NCBI GenBank assembly: GCA_038239195.1
Contig: JBBSEZ010000504.1
Coordinates: forward strand, 1 to 6,833
Direction: 5' to 3'
Origin: JBBSEZ01 sp038239195
GTDB lineage: Bacteria; Planctomycetota; Planctomycetia; Gemmatales; Gemmataceae
DNA length: 6,833 bases
Under the pieces are notes generated by a model. The model was given only the letters and a program-made list of their open reading frames with translations. It did no database searches and was not told the origin of the DNA. The stretch's first letter is position 1; each line of letters starts with the position of its first letter. This document shows, in pieces, positions 1-5,773 of this stretch. The position numbers were made by a program, and so were the translations under genes.

Positions 1-65
1 CCCAGTCGGGTGTGGGGTTGAGTGAGTGTGGCGGGTGGTGATAAACGGGGGCGCTACCCTTGCTG

Positions 66-109
66 CCCCCCCCCCGCCCTCATTGGGGGGGGGGGTTGGG
101 GGGTGAGGG
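66..109. terminator. C10/G11 inverted tract downstream of dnaN, possible terminator or quadruplex
   Basis: Ten consecutive C (66-75) face eleven consecutive G (85-95) across a 9-nt loop, followed by a G6 run (98-103) and GGG (107-109). The C10/G11 pair can fold into a very stable hairpin 12-55 nt past the dnaN stop on the minus strand, so it could end dnaN transcription. There is no T-run after it, so it is not a textbook intrinsic terminator. The plus strand also fits an intramolecular G-quadruplex (three or more G-runs with short loops). Homopolymers of this length are prone to slippage and sequencing error. Positions 1-65 hold no gene I can support. Confidence 0.35.
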
Positions 110-120
110 AACTGCCCCTC

Positions 121-1233
121 TCACGTCAACGGCATCACCAGATACGAGTAATTCTCCCCACAGCGGAACAGCGCCGGGTTGCCGCTGTCGATCAGGTCCA
201 GGCTCAAATCGACGTCCGGCGGGAGCACCTTGAGCATGTCCACCAGGTAGTCCGGGTTGAAGTTGACGTCGATCGCCTTGGCGTCGTACTCCACCGGCAC
301 CTCCACCCGCGAGCGCCCCGCCGTGGCGCCCTGCGACTGGAGCGTCAACTTCCCCTTGGCAAACTTGAACGTCACGCGCTTGCTGTCGGTGTCGGTCATG
401 ATGGCCGACTGCCGCACCGCCGTCTGGAACGCCGCCGCCTGCAACGGCACCCTCACGTTCGCCTTCTTCGGCAAGACCTGCTTGTAATCGGGGTAGCGCC
501 CCTCCACCAGCCGGCTATAGATCACGCTCCGACCCGTGCGAAACAGCACCTCGTTGGGCCGAATGCACACCTTCACCGTCTCCTCCGCGTCGTCCGCCAG
601 GTTGCGCTCCAGCAAGATCATCGCCTTCGTCGGCACCACTGGCGTCTGCCCCTTCGTCGTGTGCCCCCCTGTGCTGGTCGCCAGCCCCTGCGCCAGCGCC
701 AGGCGCCGCCCGTCCGTCGCCACCAGCCTGGCCTTGTCGCCGTCCAGCTCCCACAGCACCCCGCTCATCGAGTAGCGCTGGTTGTCGTCGGCCGTGGCGA
801 ACACCGTCCGGCGGATCATCTCGCGCAGGCTCCCCGCTGCGATCTCGTGATAGCGGTCCTCGGCGAAAACCGGAAAGTCGGGAAACTGGGCCGGGTCCTC
901 GCTCGGCATCTCGAACTCGAGTTGAGAGGTCGTGCCGCGCACCACGCAGGCGCTCGGGTCGGCCTCCACGTAGAGCTCCTCGTCGCGCGCCTCGCGCAAG
1001 ATGGCGATCAACTTCGCCGCCGGGAGGATGGCTTCGCCCGGCTCCTGGATCGTCAGGCCTTGCACGTCGAGACGGATGCCCACTTCCATGTCGGTGGCAA
1101 TGAGGGTGCAACGGCCCTCGACGGCGACGGCTTTCAGGTTCTTCAGAATGGGCTTCACCTCGCGGGCCGGGATGGCCGTGCTCGCCAACTGACACGCCGC
1201 CAGCAGCCCCTCACGACGACAAAGCGCTCTCAT
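121..1233 (-). CDS. dnaN: DNA polymerase III beta subunit (sliding clamp), DnaN
   Basis: This is the ring-shaped processivity clamp that encircles DNA and tethers the replicative polymerase, and also recruits repair and mismatch factors. The 370 residues match the usual 365-380 length, so all three clamp domains should be present. Visible family motifs are the N-terminal REGLLAACQLAS (7-18), the KPILKNLKA segment (27-35), ATDGRRLAL (172-180) at the start of the middle/third domain region, LVEGRYPDYKQVLP (242-255), and the terminal YSYLVMPLT, equivalent to the canonical VMPMR-type tail that helps form the partner-binding pocket. The ATG at 1233 is supported by a strong AAGGAGGAAG six bases upstream and by family alignment. 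It lies downstream of dnaA on the same strand, 347 bp away, the classic dnaA-dnaN order. Nothing appears truncated or frameshifted. Confidence 0.97.
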   Translation of the reverse strand: MRALCRREGLLAACQLASTAIPAREVKPILKNLKAVAVEGRCTLIATDMEVGIRLDVQGLTIQEPGEAILPAAKLIAILREARDEELYVEADPSACVVRGTTSQLEFEMPSEDPAQFPDFPVFAEDRYHEIAAGSLREMIRRTVFATADDNQRYSMSGVLWELDGDKARLVATDGRRLALAQGLATSTGGHTTKGQTPVVPTKAMILLERNLADDAEETVKVCIRPNEVLFRTGRSVIYSRLVEGRYPDYKQVLPKKANVRVPLQAAAFQTAVRQSAIMTDTDSKRVTFKFAKGKLTLQSQGATAGRSRVEVPVEYDAKAIDVNFNPDYLVDMLKVLPPDVDLSLDLIDSGNPALFRCGENYSYLVMPLT

Positions 1234-1236
1234 CGA

Positions 1237-1246
1237 CTTCCTCCTT
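1237..1246 (-). promoter_or_regulatory. Strong Shine-Dalgarno site of dnaN
   Basis: The minus strand reads AAGGAGGAAG here, with the AGGAGG core (1240-1245) six bases before the dnaN ATG. It is the strongest ribosome-binding site in the window and fixes the dnaN start. The other genes here have weaker or no clear sites. Confidence 0.85.
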
Positions 1247-1409
1247 GTGTCCAGGTCTTTTCAACTCTCCCGGCCTTCTTCTCTTAAAGGCAATACATTC
1301 TCATCTCTTTACTCAGTAGCGGTAGTAAGGTCTGGCAACTTTCCGTTCACAAGGGCCCGCTACTCGCCCGTTCTCTTTAGTCCCACAAAAGTTAGGGCTG
1401 GCCTCCTCA

Positions 1410-1418
1410 CGTGGAAAC
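1410..1418 (-). promoter_or_regulatory. DnaA-box-like site GTTTCCACG
   Basis: The minus strand matches 6 of 9 positions of the consensus TTATCCACA, with TTTCCACG identical to the second site at 1544-1552 but on the other strand. Weak on its own; the repeated octamer within one origin-type spacer is what makes it worth marking. Confidence 0.3.
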
Positions 1419-1543
1419 CGCGTTGACCATTTGGCGATGGGTTGTCGCGCCCTGTCGCGCTAAAGGTGCCTCGTGGCGACGTCCTTTCAACGAGCCAGAA
1501 CAGTGGGCGCCTGGCGACAGGTTGGCGCCGAATGCGCAACGGG

Positions 1544-1552
1544 TTTTCCACG
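1544..1552 (+). promoter_or_regulatory. DnaA-box-like site TTTTCCACG
   Basis: It matches TTATCCACA at 7 of 9 positions (T for A at position 3, G for A at position 9). It lies just downstream of the dnaA stop, where autoregulatory or origin boxes are often found. Binding is inferred only. Confidence 0.4.
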
Positions 1553-1580
1553 GACCTGTCACCGGCCTCTCGTGCGTGCG

Positions 1581-2582
1581 TCATGCCAGGTCCGCGTGCA
1601 ACGCCAGCACGGCCCCATGCAGCGCAACGTCGTGATGAAGGGCCTGTTCGACCTTGCGGCAGGCGTGCAGCACGGTCGAGTGGTCGCGCCCGCCGAAATA
1701 GGCGCCGATTTGTTGGAGCGACAGCTCGGTCAACTGGCGGGTCAGGTACATGCCGACCTGGCGCGGCACCAGGGCGCCCCGAGAGCGGTCCCGCGAGCGC
1801 AGGTGCTTCGCCTCGACCCGGAAGTAACTGCCCACTCGCTGCGCGATGCGCTCGACCGTTGGCCGGCGCGCCTCGGCGTCCTCGCGGAACAGTTCGGCCA
1901 CTTCCTCCAACGTCGGTCCGCGTCCGTTTGCCTTCACCAGCCCTTCCAAACGAGCCCAGGCCCCCGCGAGTTGGCGCCCGCTGCCGGACATGCGTGCGGC
2001 CAGCCAGGCGAGCACGTCTTCGCTCACGGGCAAGGGGCGCAGGCGGTTGCGCTCGCGGAAAAAAGCCAGCCGGCTACCGGGGCCCAGGGGCGCCAGGCCG
2101 GTGACGACCCCCTGGGCAAGCCGGCTCGTCACGCGGGCCGGGAGCCTGTCGAGCTGCGCGGGCCCCGTCAAGGCGGTGCAGACGAACTGGCGCTGTCCGG
2201 ACAGGCAGCGATCGACCAGTCGCACCAGCGCTTCGACAGCAGGCTTCCCCGCTTCGCCCGTCAGGTGTTGGAGGTCCTCGACGGCCAGTACGTCCGCCTC
2301 GCGGGCGGCGAGCAGGTCGGGGTGTTCTTCCGGGGCGCGCACCAACTCCACGAGATCGCCTGCTTGCAAAACCGCGAGTTGCAGGCCCGGTTCGCGGCCC
2401 GATACCTCCGCGAGGAGGGCGGCGACCAGGTGAGACTTGCCCGAGCCCGGCGGACCATGTAGGAAAAGGGGGTTGAGCTGCCGGCGCGGGCCTCGCCCGC
2501 AGACGCAGTCGGCCACGCGCTCCACGGCACAGCGGGCCGCGCGATTCTCCGGTAACGTCACCCAGCGAGCCAGCGTCTGCAT
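1581..2582 (-). CDS. dnaA: Replication initiator DnaA, short form lacking domains I and II
   Basis: DnaA binds origin boxes as an ATP-dependent oligomer and opens the duplex. The 333 residues carry the AAA+ domain (III) and DNA-binding domain (IV). Visible are NPLFLHGPPGSGKSH with Walker A (43-51), Walker B VLAVEDLQHL (98-107; most DnaA proteins have DD where this has ED), a degenerate sensor I (TALTGP, 136-141), the arginine-finger region PARVTSRLAQG (148-158), sensor II in GRQLAGAW (202-209), and domain IV from about 241, with PRQVGMYLTRQLTELSL (273-289) and the signature GGRDHSTVLHACRK (297-310). Typical DnaA is about 440-470 residues; the missing part is the N-terminal domain I, which contacts helicase and itself, and linker II. 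The frame upstream of the ATG has no start and meets TAA about 18 codons earlier, so no longer form exists here. No strong Shine-Dalgarno is seen. Position beside dnaN argues that this is the chromosomal initiator rather than an Hda-type paralogue; domain IV excludes Hda. Confidence 0.93.
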   Translation of the reverse strand: MQTLARWVTLPENRAARCAVERVADCVCGRGPRRQLNPLFLHGPPGSGKSHLVAALLAEVSGREPGLQLAVLQAGDLVELVRAPEEHPDLLAAREADVLAVEDLQHLTGEAGKPAVEALVRLVDRCLSGQRQFVCTALTGPAQLDRLPARVTSRLAQGVVTGLAPLGPGSRLAFFRERNRLRPLPVSEDVLAWLAARMSGSGRQLAGAWARLEGLVKANGRGPTLEEVAELFREDAEARRPTVERIAQRVGSYFRVEAKHLRSRDRSRGALVPRQVGMYLTRQLTELSLQQIGAYFGGRDHSTVLHACRKVEQALHHDVALHGAVLALHADLA

Positions 2583-2633
2583 GTTCCCGCCCGTCCAGGT
2601 CGCCCCGCGACCGTAACCTTGTTGACAGCTATC

Positions 2634-2662
2634 ATTTTACTGCAAATCGCCTCGCGCCACAA
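2634..2662 (-). promoter_or_regulatory. Possible sigma-70-type promoter of dnaA
   Basis: On the minus strand TAAAAT (2634-2639, 5/6 to TATAAT) is preceded at 17 bp by TTGTGG (2657-2662, only TTG matches TTGACA). It lies about 50 bp upstream of the dnaA ATG in the most AT-rich part of this spacer. The spacing is ideal but the -35 is poor. The rest of the 224-bp gap (2583-2806) holds no gene I can support. Confidence 0.3.
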
Positions 2663-2732
2663 GGACAATCGACGAGACGCAACTCCTTGAGAGAGAAGAA
2701 GATAGGTGCAGTCTTCCGGGCGCGGCGATTTG
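2643..2732. repeat. Interrupted inverted repeat upstream of dnaA
   Basis: CAAATCGCC (2643-2651), then TC, then GCGCC (2654-2658) pairs with GGCGCGGCGATTTG (2719-2732): 14 complementary bases with a 2-nt interruption, arms about 60 bp apart. It could be a dyad operator for dnaA control or chance in GC-rich DNA. Function is unknown. Confidence 0.35.
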
Positions 2733-2781
2733 AACGAACGTACAGGTTGTGAGTTCGCGGAGCAAGCCTGGGGCTTTATGT

Positions 2782-2806
2782 CCTCGGAGCATGCGTTCTC
2801 CGGAGG
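2782..2806 (-). terminator. Hairpin directly after the cysteine desulfurase gene
   Basis: CCTCGGAG (2782-2789) and CTCCGGAGG (2798-2806) form an 8-bp stem with one bulged base and an 8-nt loop. On the minus strand it starts at the base after the cysteine desulfurase stop codon. There is no T-run after it, so it would be a Rho-dependent or non-canonical end, or an RNA 3'-end stabiliser. It separates the desulfurase transcript from dnaA. Confidence 0.35.
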
Positions 2807-3937
2807 CTAACCGGCGCTGGCCTGTCGTCGCAACCGCTCTGCCGCGTGGGCGATGCGCCGCGCCGCCTCGGCCACTTCCTCCGGCGTCAGCAGCGCGCTG
2901 AGGCTGAAGCGCATGGCCGAGCGCAGCACCTCGTCGTGTGTCCCCATCGCCTGGAGCACGGGGGAGGGGAGCAGCGACCCGCTGGAGCAGGCGGAGCCGG
3001 TGGAGCAGGCCACGCCCGCCAGGTCGAGCGCCATCAAGAAGGCATCGGCCCGGAGGCCCGGGAAGGAGAGGTTGAGCGTGTGCGGCACTCCGCCTTCCTC
3101 GGGACCGTTGAGCACGATGGGGGCGGCGTTCGCGCGCAGGTACTCGAGCAAGGAGTGACGCAACAAACGCACGCGGGCGCGGCGCTCCTCGGCGTCGCGC
3201 GCGGCGAGGGTGAGGGCGAGGGCCATGCCGACGGCGAGGGCGACGTTTTCGGTGCCCGGTCGCAGTCCGCGCTGCTGGTGTCCGCCGTAGGTGCGCGGGC
3301 GCAGTTTGGCGCCGCGCCGGACGAGAAGGGCGCCGATGCCCTTGGGGCCGTGAAACTTGTGGGCGCTGAGCGCGAGCGTGGTGACGCCGAGCTCGTGGAA
3401 GTGGACCGGCAGTTTCCCGACCGCCTGGACGGCGTCGCAGTGGAACGGCGCCCGCGCGCCGACGGCCTCGACAAGGGCGCGTACCGGCTGCACGGCGCCG
3501 GTCTCGTGGTTGGCGAGCATCGCCGTCACCAGGCGCGTGTCGGGGCGCAGAAGCCCCGGCAAGACGGAGACGGGGACGGCCCCGTCGGCCGAGACGGGCA
3601 GCCAGCTAATTTCCCCGGCGAGCTGGCGGAGCGGTTCGGCAACGGAGGGGTGTTCGAGGGGGCTGGCGACGACGTGGCCGGGGGACACAAACAGGCCGAA
3701 CAGCGCGAGGTTGTTGGCCTCGGTGGCGCCGCTGGTGAAGATCACCTCGTCGGGGTGGGCGCCGAGGATGGCGGCGAGGTTTTCGCGCGCATCTTCGAGG
3801 GCCTGGCGGGCGCGCCGGCCGGCGCGGTGCGAACTGGCGGGGTTGCCGTAGACGTCGCACAGATACGGACGCATCCCCTCCCAGACAGCGGGGAGCAGGG
3901 GGGTGGTGGCATTGTTGTCGAGGTAGATGCAGTCCAT
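2807..3937 (-). CDS. Cysteine desulfurase (NifS/IscS-like, PLP-dependent)
   Basis: The enzyme takes sulfur from L-cysteine, giving alanine and an enzyme persulfide that feeds Fe-S cluster assembly or tRNA thiolation in the cytoplasm. The 376 residues contain the NifS start YLDNNATTP (5-13), YGNPASSH (30-37), FTSGATEANN (67-76), the LEHPSV histidine (H96) that stacks on the cofactor, ANHETGAVQ (142-150), the PLP lysine in SAHKFHGPKG (K194), RGLRPGTENV (223-232), and the loop STGSACSSGS with probable catalytic C317. I chose the ATG at 3937 because family members begin just before YLDNNATTP, but no Shine-Dalgarno precedes it. A GTG at 4027 would add 30 residues and does have AGAAGGA upstream. 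No iscU, mnmA or other Fe-S partner is adjacent, so the physiological acceptor is unknown, and I give no symbol because nifS, iscS and tRNA-type members cannot be told apart here. It runs about 25 residues shorter than E. coli IscS. Confidence 0.94.
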   Translation of the reverse strand: MDCIYLDNNATTPLLPAVWEGMRPYLCDVYGNPASSHRAGRRARQALEDARENLAAILGAHPDEVIFTSGATEANNLALFGLFVSPGHVVASPLEHPSVAEPLRQLAGEISWLPVSADGAVPVSVLPGLLRPDTRLVTAMLANHETGAVQPVRALVEAVGARAPFHCDAVQAVGKLPVHFHELGVTTLALSAHKFHGPKGIGALLVRRGAKLRPRTYGGHQQRGLRPGTENVALAVGMALALTLAARDAEERRARVRLLRHSLLEYLRANAAPIVLNGPEEGGVPHTLNLSFPGLRADAFLMALDLAGVACSTGSACSSGSLLPSPVLQAMGTHDEVLRSAMRFSLSALLTPEEVAEAARRIAHAAERLRRQASAG

Positions 3938-4032
3938 GAGTGGGGCCAGGCCCGAGGGGACGGCGGCAGGGGACGGAAGGCGGCCTTGCCCCACTCTCGT
4001 GGGGGCCGCGCCCTGCCTGTCCACCACTCATT

Positions 4033-4134
4033 CTAGTCCTTCTTGGGCAGGCGGCGCACCCACAGGAAGTAGATGGCGACGGCCACCAGAAGGCCCGTAA
4101 TGCCCAGCAACACCGGCAACTGATTCTCACCCAT
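4033..4134 (-). CDS. Small single-pass membrane protein, 33 residues
   Basis: A short frame begins at ATG (4132-4134) with MGENQLPVLLGITGLL, continues with VAVAIYFLWV and ends RRLPKKD before TAG (4033-4035). Residues 6-26 are an unbroken hydrophobic stretch long enough for one membrane span. The acidic-polar N-terminus and the RR/KK-rich tail predict the C-terminus in the cytoplasm by the positive-inside rule. A GAGG (minus strand, 4143-4146) lies 8 nt before the ATG, a good ribosome-binding site. It lies 95 bp upstream of the desulfurase ATG, or only 5 bp from the alternative GTG, so the two are probably co-transcribed. I do not recognise a family. It resembles in size the single-helix accessory subunits of membrane complexes, but there is no partner nearby to say which. 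A chance frame is possible, but span, tail and ribosome-binding site together make that less likely. Confidence 0.6.
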   Translation of the reverse strand: MGENQLPVLLGITGLLVAVAIYFLWVRRLPKKD

Positions 4135-4468
4135 GGTAACAACCTCACTCTGTGACCTTGGCCCGGGCGAACGACGTTGTGCAACTATAGTTCATCAACG
4201 GCGCCGAGGAGGAGGAATGTGCCGGGTTTGTCGCTCGCGAGAGGGGCGAGAAGAATTTGAACCGAAGGTAACGAAGGCAACGAAGAAAGGAATGCAGTAC
4301 GCGCCTCCCCATCCACGTGGCCACGACCTTCTCGAGCAGAGTGCGGCGCCTACTCGCTCCGAGGGCCCCGCGTAAGCGGCCACGTGCTGTTCCTTCTTTT
4401 CTTTCTTCGTTGCCTTCGTTACCTTCTGTTCAAATTCTTCTCCCCCTCCCGCCGAAAGGCCTCGCGGC
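4135..4468. other. Intergenic region with long inverted repeat
   Basis: This 334-bp gap between the DUF1015 gene and the small membrane protein gene holds no gene I accept. Its main content is the 42-bp inverted repeat described separately. It also has a 10-bp perfect palindrome AACTATAGTT (4183-4192) containing TATAGT on the minus strand, about 50 bp upstream of the small-protein ATG. That could be a -10 element, though I see no matching -35. A CACGTGGCC (4314-4322) and its complement GGCCACGTG (4377-4385) extend the symmetry between the long arms. Confidence 0.6.
4248..4442. repeat. 42-bp near-perfect inverted repeat with 9-bp subunits
   Basis: The arms at 4248-4289 and 4401-4442 are reverse complements at 41 of 42 positions (C/A difference at the sixteenth base), separated by 111 bp. 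Each arm contains a tandem series of 9-mers, GAAGGTAAC then GAAGGCAAC then GAAGAAAG. Outside the arms similarity continues with one indel (GAGGGGCGAG against GAGGGGGAG). Inside, a second inverted pair CACGTGGCC/GGCCACGTG lies close to the right arm. The whole could extrude as a cruciform, or fold in RNA downstream of the DUF1015 gene as a long stem. Candidates are a MITE-like non-autonomous element, a bidirectional terminator, or an inverted pair of a dispersed genomic repeat. I saw no clear target-site duplication. The short open frames across it, rich in Lys/Thr or Phe/Val, are repeat translations, not genes. Confidence 0.85.
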
Positions 4469-5773
4469 TCAACTGCCCTTGAGCGGGTTGAACACCAGCC
4501 CGCTCAACAGTTTCGGATAGAAATAGGTCGATTTGGGCGGCATCTTCTCCAGGTTGCCGGCGATCTTCTCGACGTGCCCCATGCTTGCCGGCGGCACCAG
4601 GGCGGCCAGGTCGCACTGCCGGCCCGCCGCAGCCTCGTTGACCTCGCGGAGAAGGTGGACGTACTTGCACTCCGGCCTGCCGCCCACCTGGGGAGCGAGC
4701 AGGTGGTCGAGGACGAGGACGTGGAGCACGGCGACTGCCAGGCCGCGCCAGGCAGGGCTATGCTCGGGGGCCAATTTGTCCATTGCTTCCGTCGAGCGCA
4801 GCCGCGCCGTTTGCCAGGTGCCGTCGGCGACGGTGCCGAAGCCGAGCATGTCCTGCGAGCCGTCGGCCTCGAGGAGCTCCCAGGCGTCGCGCGCCCCTTG
4901 CTCGCCGCGGCCGACGGTCTCGACGGCGAAGTGCGGTCGAAGCAGCTCGGCGAGGCGCTCGGCGGTCAGGCCGGGCAGGCCCGAGATAAGGCGGTGGGTC
5001 GGGAGGATGAGAAGCCCGGGGTCGCTCATGCTGACGAGCATCATCAGGATGAAGTTGGCGGGGCCCTCGTCGGCGACTTCGCCAGCAGCGCGCTGTTCTT
5101 CGAGGTAGCGCAACCCGGTCTCGTAGCGGTGATGGCCGTCGGCGATGAACACGGGCCGGGGGGTGAGCAGGCCGGTGACCTCGCTGACGACGCGGGCGTC
5201 GTGGACGGGCCAGAGCTTGCTGACGACGCCGAGGTGGTCGGTCGCCTCGAGCGGCAGGGCACGGCCGACGGCGGCGTCGAGCTTGTTCATCACCTCGCCG
5301 AGGTCGGGGTAGAGCCCGAAGACCGGGCTGAGGTTCATGCCGGTGGCGTGAAAGAGCTTGAGCCGGTCGGCCTTGGGGCCGGCAAGGGTCTCCTCGTGCG
5401 GGTAGATGCGGCCGGTGCCGAACGGCTCGAGGCGGACGCGGGCGAGGAAGCCGCGGCGGGTGTAGCGCAGGCCCTCGACCTCGAAGTCCTGGTGGCAGAC
5501 GTACAGGCTGCGGGCAGAGTCCTGGAGCAGGACGTCGTCGCGCCGCCAGTCGCGCAGGGCGGCGGCGGCGCGCGTGTAGCGGTTGTCGCCCTCGCTGTCG
5601 CCGGGCCCTTCCTTGTTGAGGATGAGGCGGATGACGTTGTAGGGGCTGCGGTCGTAGAGCTGCTGCTGGAGCGCCGGGTCGATGACGTCGTAGGGCGGGG
5701 CGACGACGTCGCGGAGGGCGCCGACGCGGCCCAGGTCGTAGCGGAAGGCGCGGAAGGCGCGGATCTCGGCCAT
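4469..5773 (-). CDS. DUF1015 family protein
   Basis: This 434-residue protein is a full-length member of the DUF1015 family (COG4198 as I recall), which has no settled function. Family-typical segments are VAPPYDV (24-30), YNVIRL (45-50), the HEETL box with following K134 and R137 (126-137), IADGHHRYETGL (210-221), LPTHR (257-261) and the highly conserved C-terminal PPKSTYFYPKLLSGLVF (412-428). The DGHHR motif resembles the one in ParB-fold serine kinases of the SerK/SbnI type, and DUF1015 genes often sit beside serine biosynthesis genes in other bacteria. A nucleotide-dependent role is therefore possible but is inference, and no serA or serC is visible here. The ATG at 5773 fits the family N-terminus and has AAGGA (minus strand, 5782-5786) 8 nt upstream. 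The frame stays open to 5950, but those extra residues are low-complexity and would overlap the next gene. No signal peptide or membrane span: cytoplasmic. Confidence 0.93.
   Translation of the reverse strand: MAEIRAFRAFRYDLGRVGALRDVVAPPYDVIDPALQQQLYDRSPYNVIRLILNKEGPGDSEGDNRYTRAAAALRDWRRDDVLLQDSARSLYVCHQDFEVEGLRYTRRGFLARVRLEPFGTGRIYPHEETLAGPKADRLKLFHATGMNLSPVFGLYPDLGEVMNKLDAAVGRALPLEATDHLGVVSKLWPVHDARVVSEVTGLLTPRPVFIADGHHRYETGLRYLEEQRAAGEVADEGPANFILMMLVSMSDPGLLILPTHRLISGLPGLTAERLAELLRPHFAVETVGRGEQGARDAWELLEADGSQDMLGFGTVADGTWQTARLRSTEAMDKLAPEHSPAWRGLAVAVLHVLVLDHLLAPQVGGRPECKYVHLLREVNEAAAGRQCDLAALVPPASMGHVEKIAGNLEKMPPKSTYFYPKLLSGLVFNPLKGS

Larger units (their letters stand above)
1234..1580. 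other. dnaA-dnaN intergenic region, candidate replication origin (oriC)
   Basis: This 347-bp spacer holds no convincing gene. Bacterial origins commonly lie beside dnaA, often between dnaA and dnaN, and several signals fit. Two DnaA-box-like sites share TTTCCACG in opposite orientation (1410-1418 and 1544-1552). The stretch 1271-1310 is 24/40 A+T, clearly above the surroundings, and could be an unwinding element. Next to it is TAG-CGG-TAG-TAA (1317-1328), loosely like DnaA-trio elements. Two TGTCGCGC copies start 10 bp apart (1443 and 1453), with an inverted CCTGTCGC/GCGACAGG pair (1451-1458, 1514-1521). No perfect TTATCCACA box is present and box density is low, so origin activity is inferred from position more than from sequence. 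The spacer must also carry any separate dnaN promoter; I could not identify one with confidence. Confidence 0.45.

Noticed and set aside
22..1287. Long plus-strand open frame across dnaN
   Set aside because: It is the antisense shadow of dnaN in GC-rich DNA. The product is Arg/His-rich with no family features, and the minus strand gives a textbook clamp.
1473..2462. Long plus-strand frame across dnaA
   Set aside because: Antisense shadow of dnaA. The opposite strand has Walker motifs and the DnaA signature.
2846..4036. 396-codon plus-strand frame
   Set aside because: Antisense of the cysteine desulfurase; Gly/Arg/Glu-rich translation without domain features.
4133..4383. Short frames on both strands across the left repeat arm, with Lys/Thr-rich or Phe/Val-rich peptides
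   Set aside because: They are translations of the 9-bp repeat units and have no independent support as genes.
4248..4442. CRISPR-type array
   Set aside because: The repeat is inverted, has only two copies, and the 9-bp units have no spacers.
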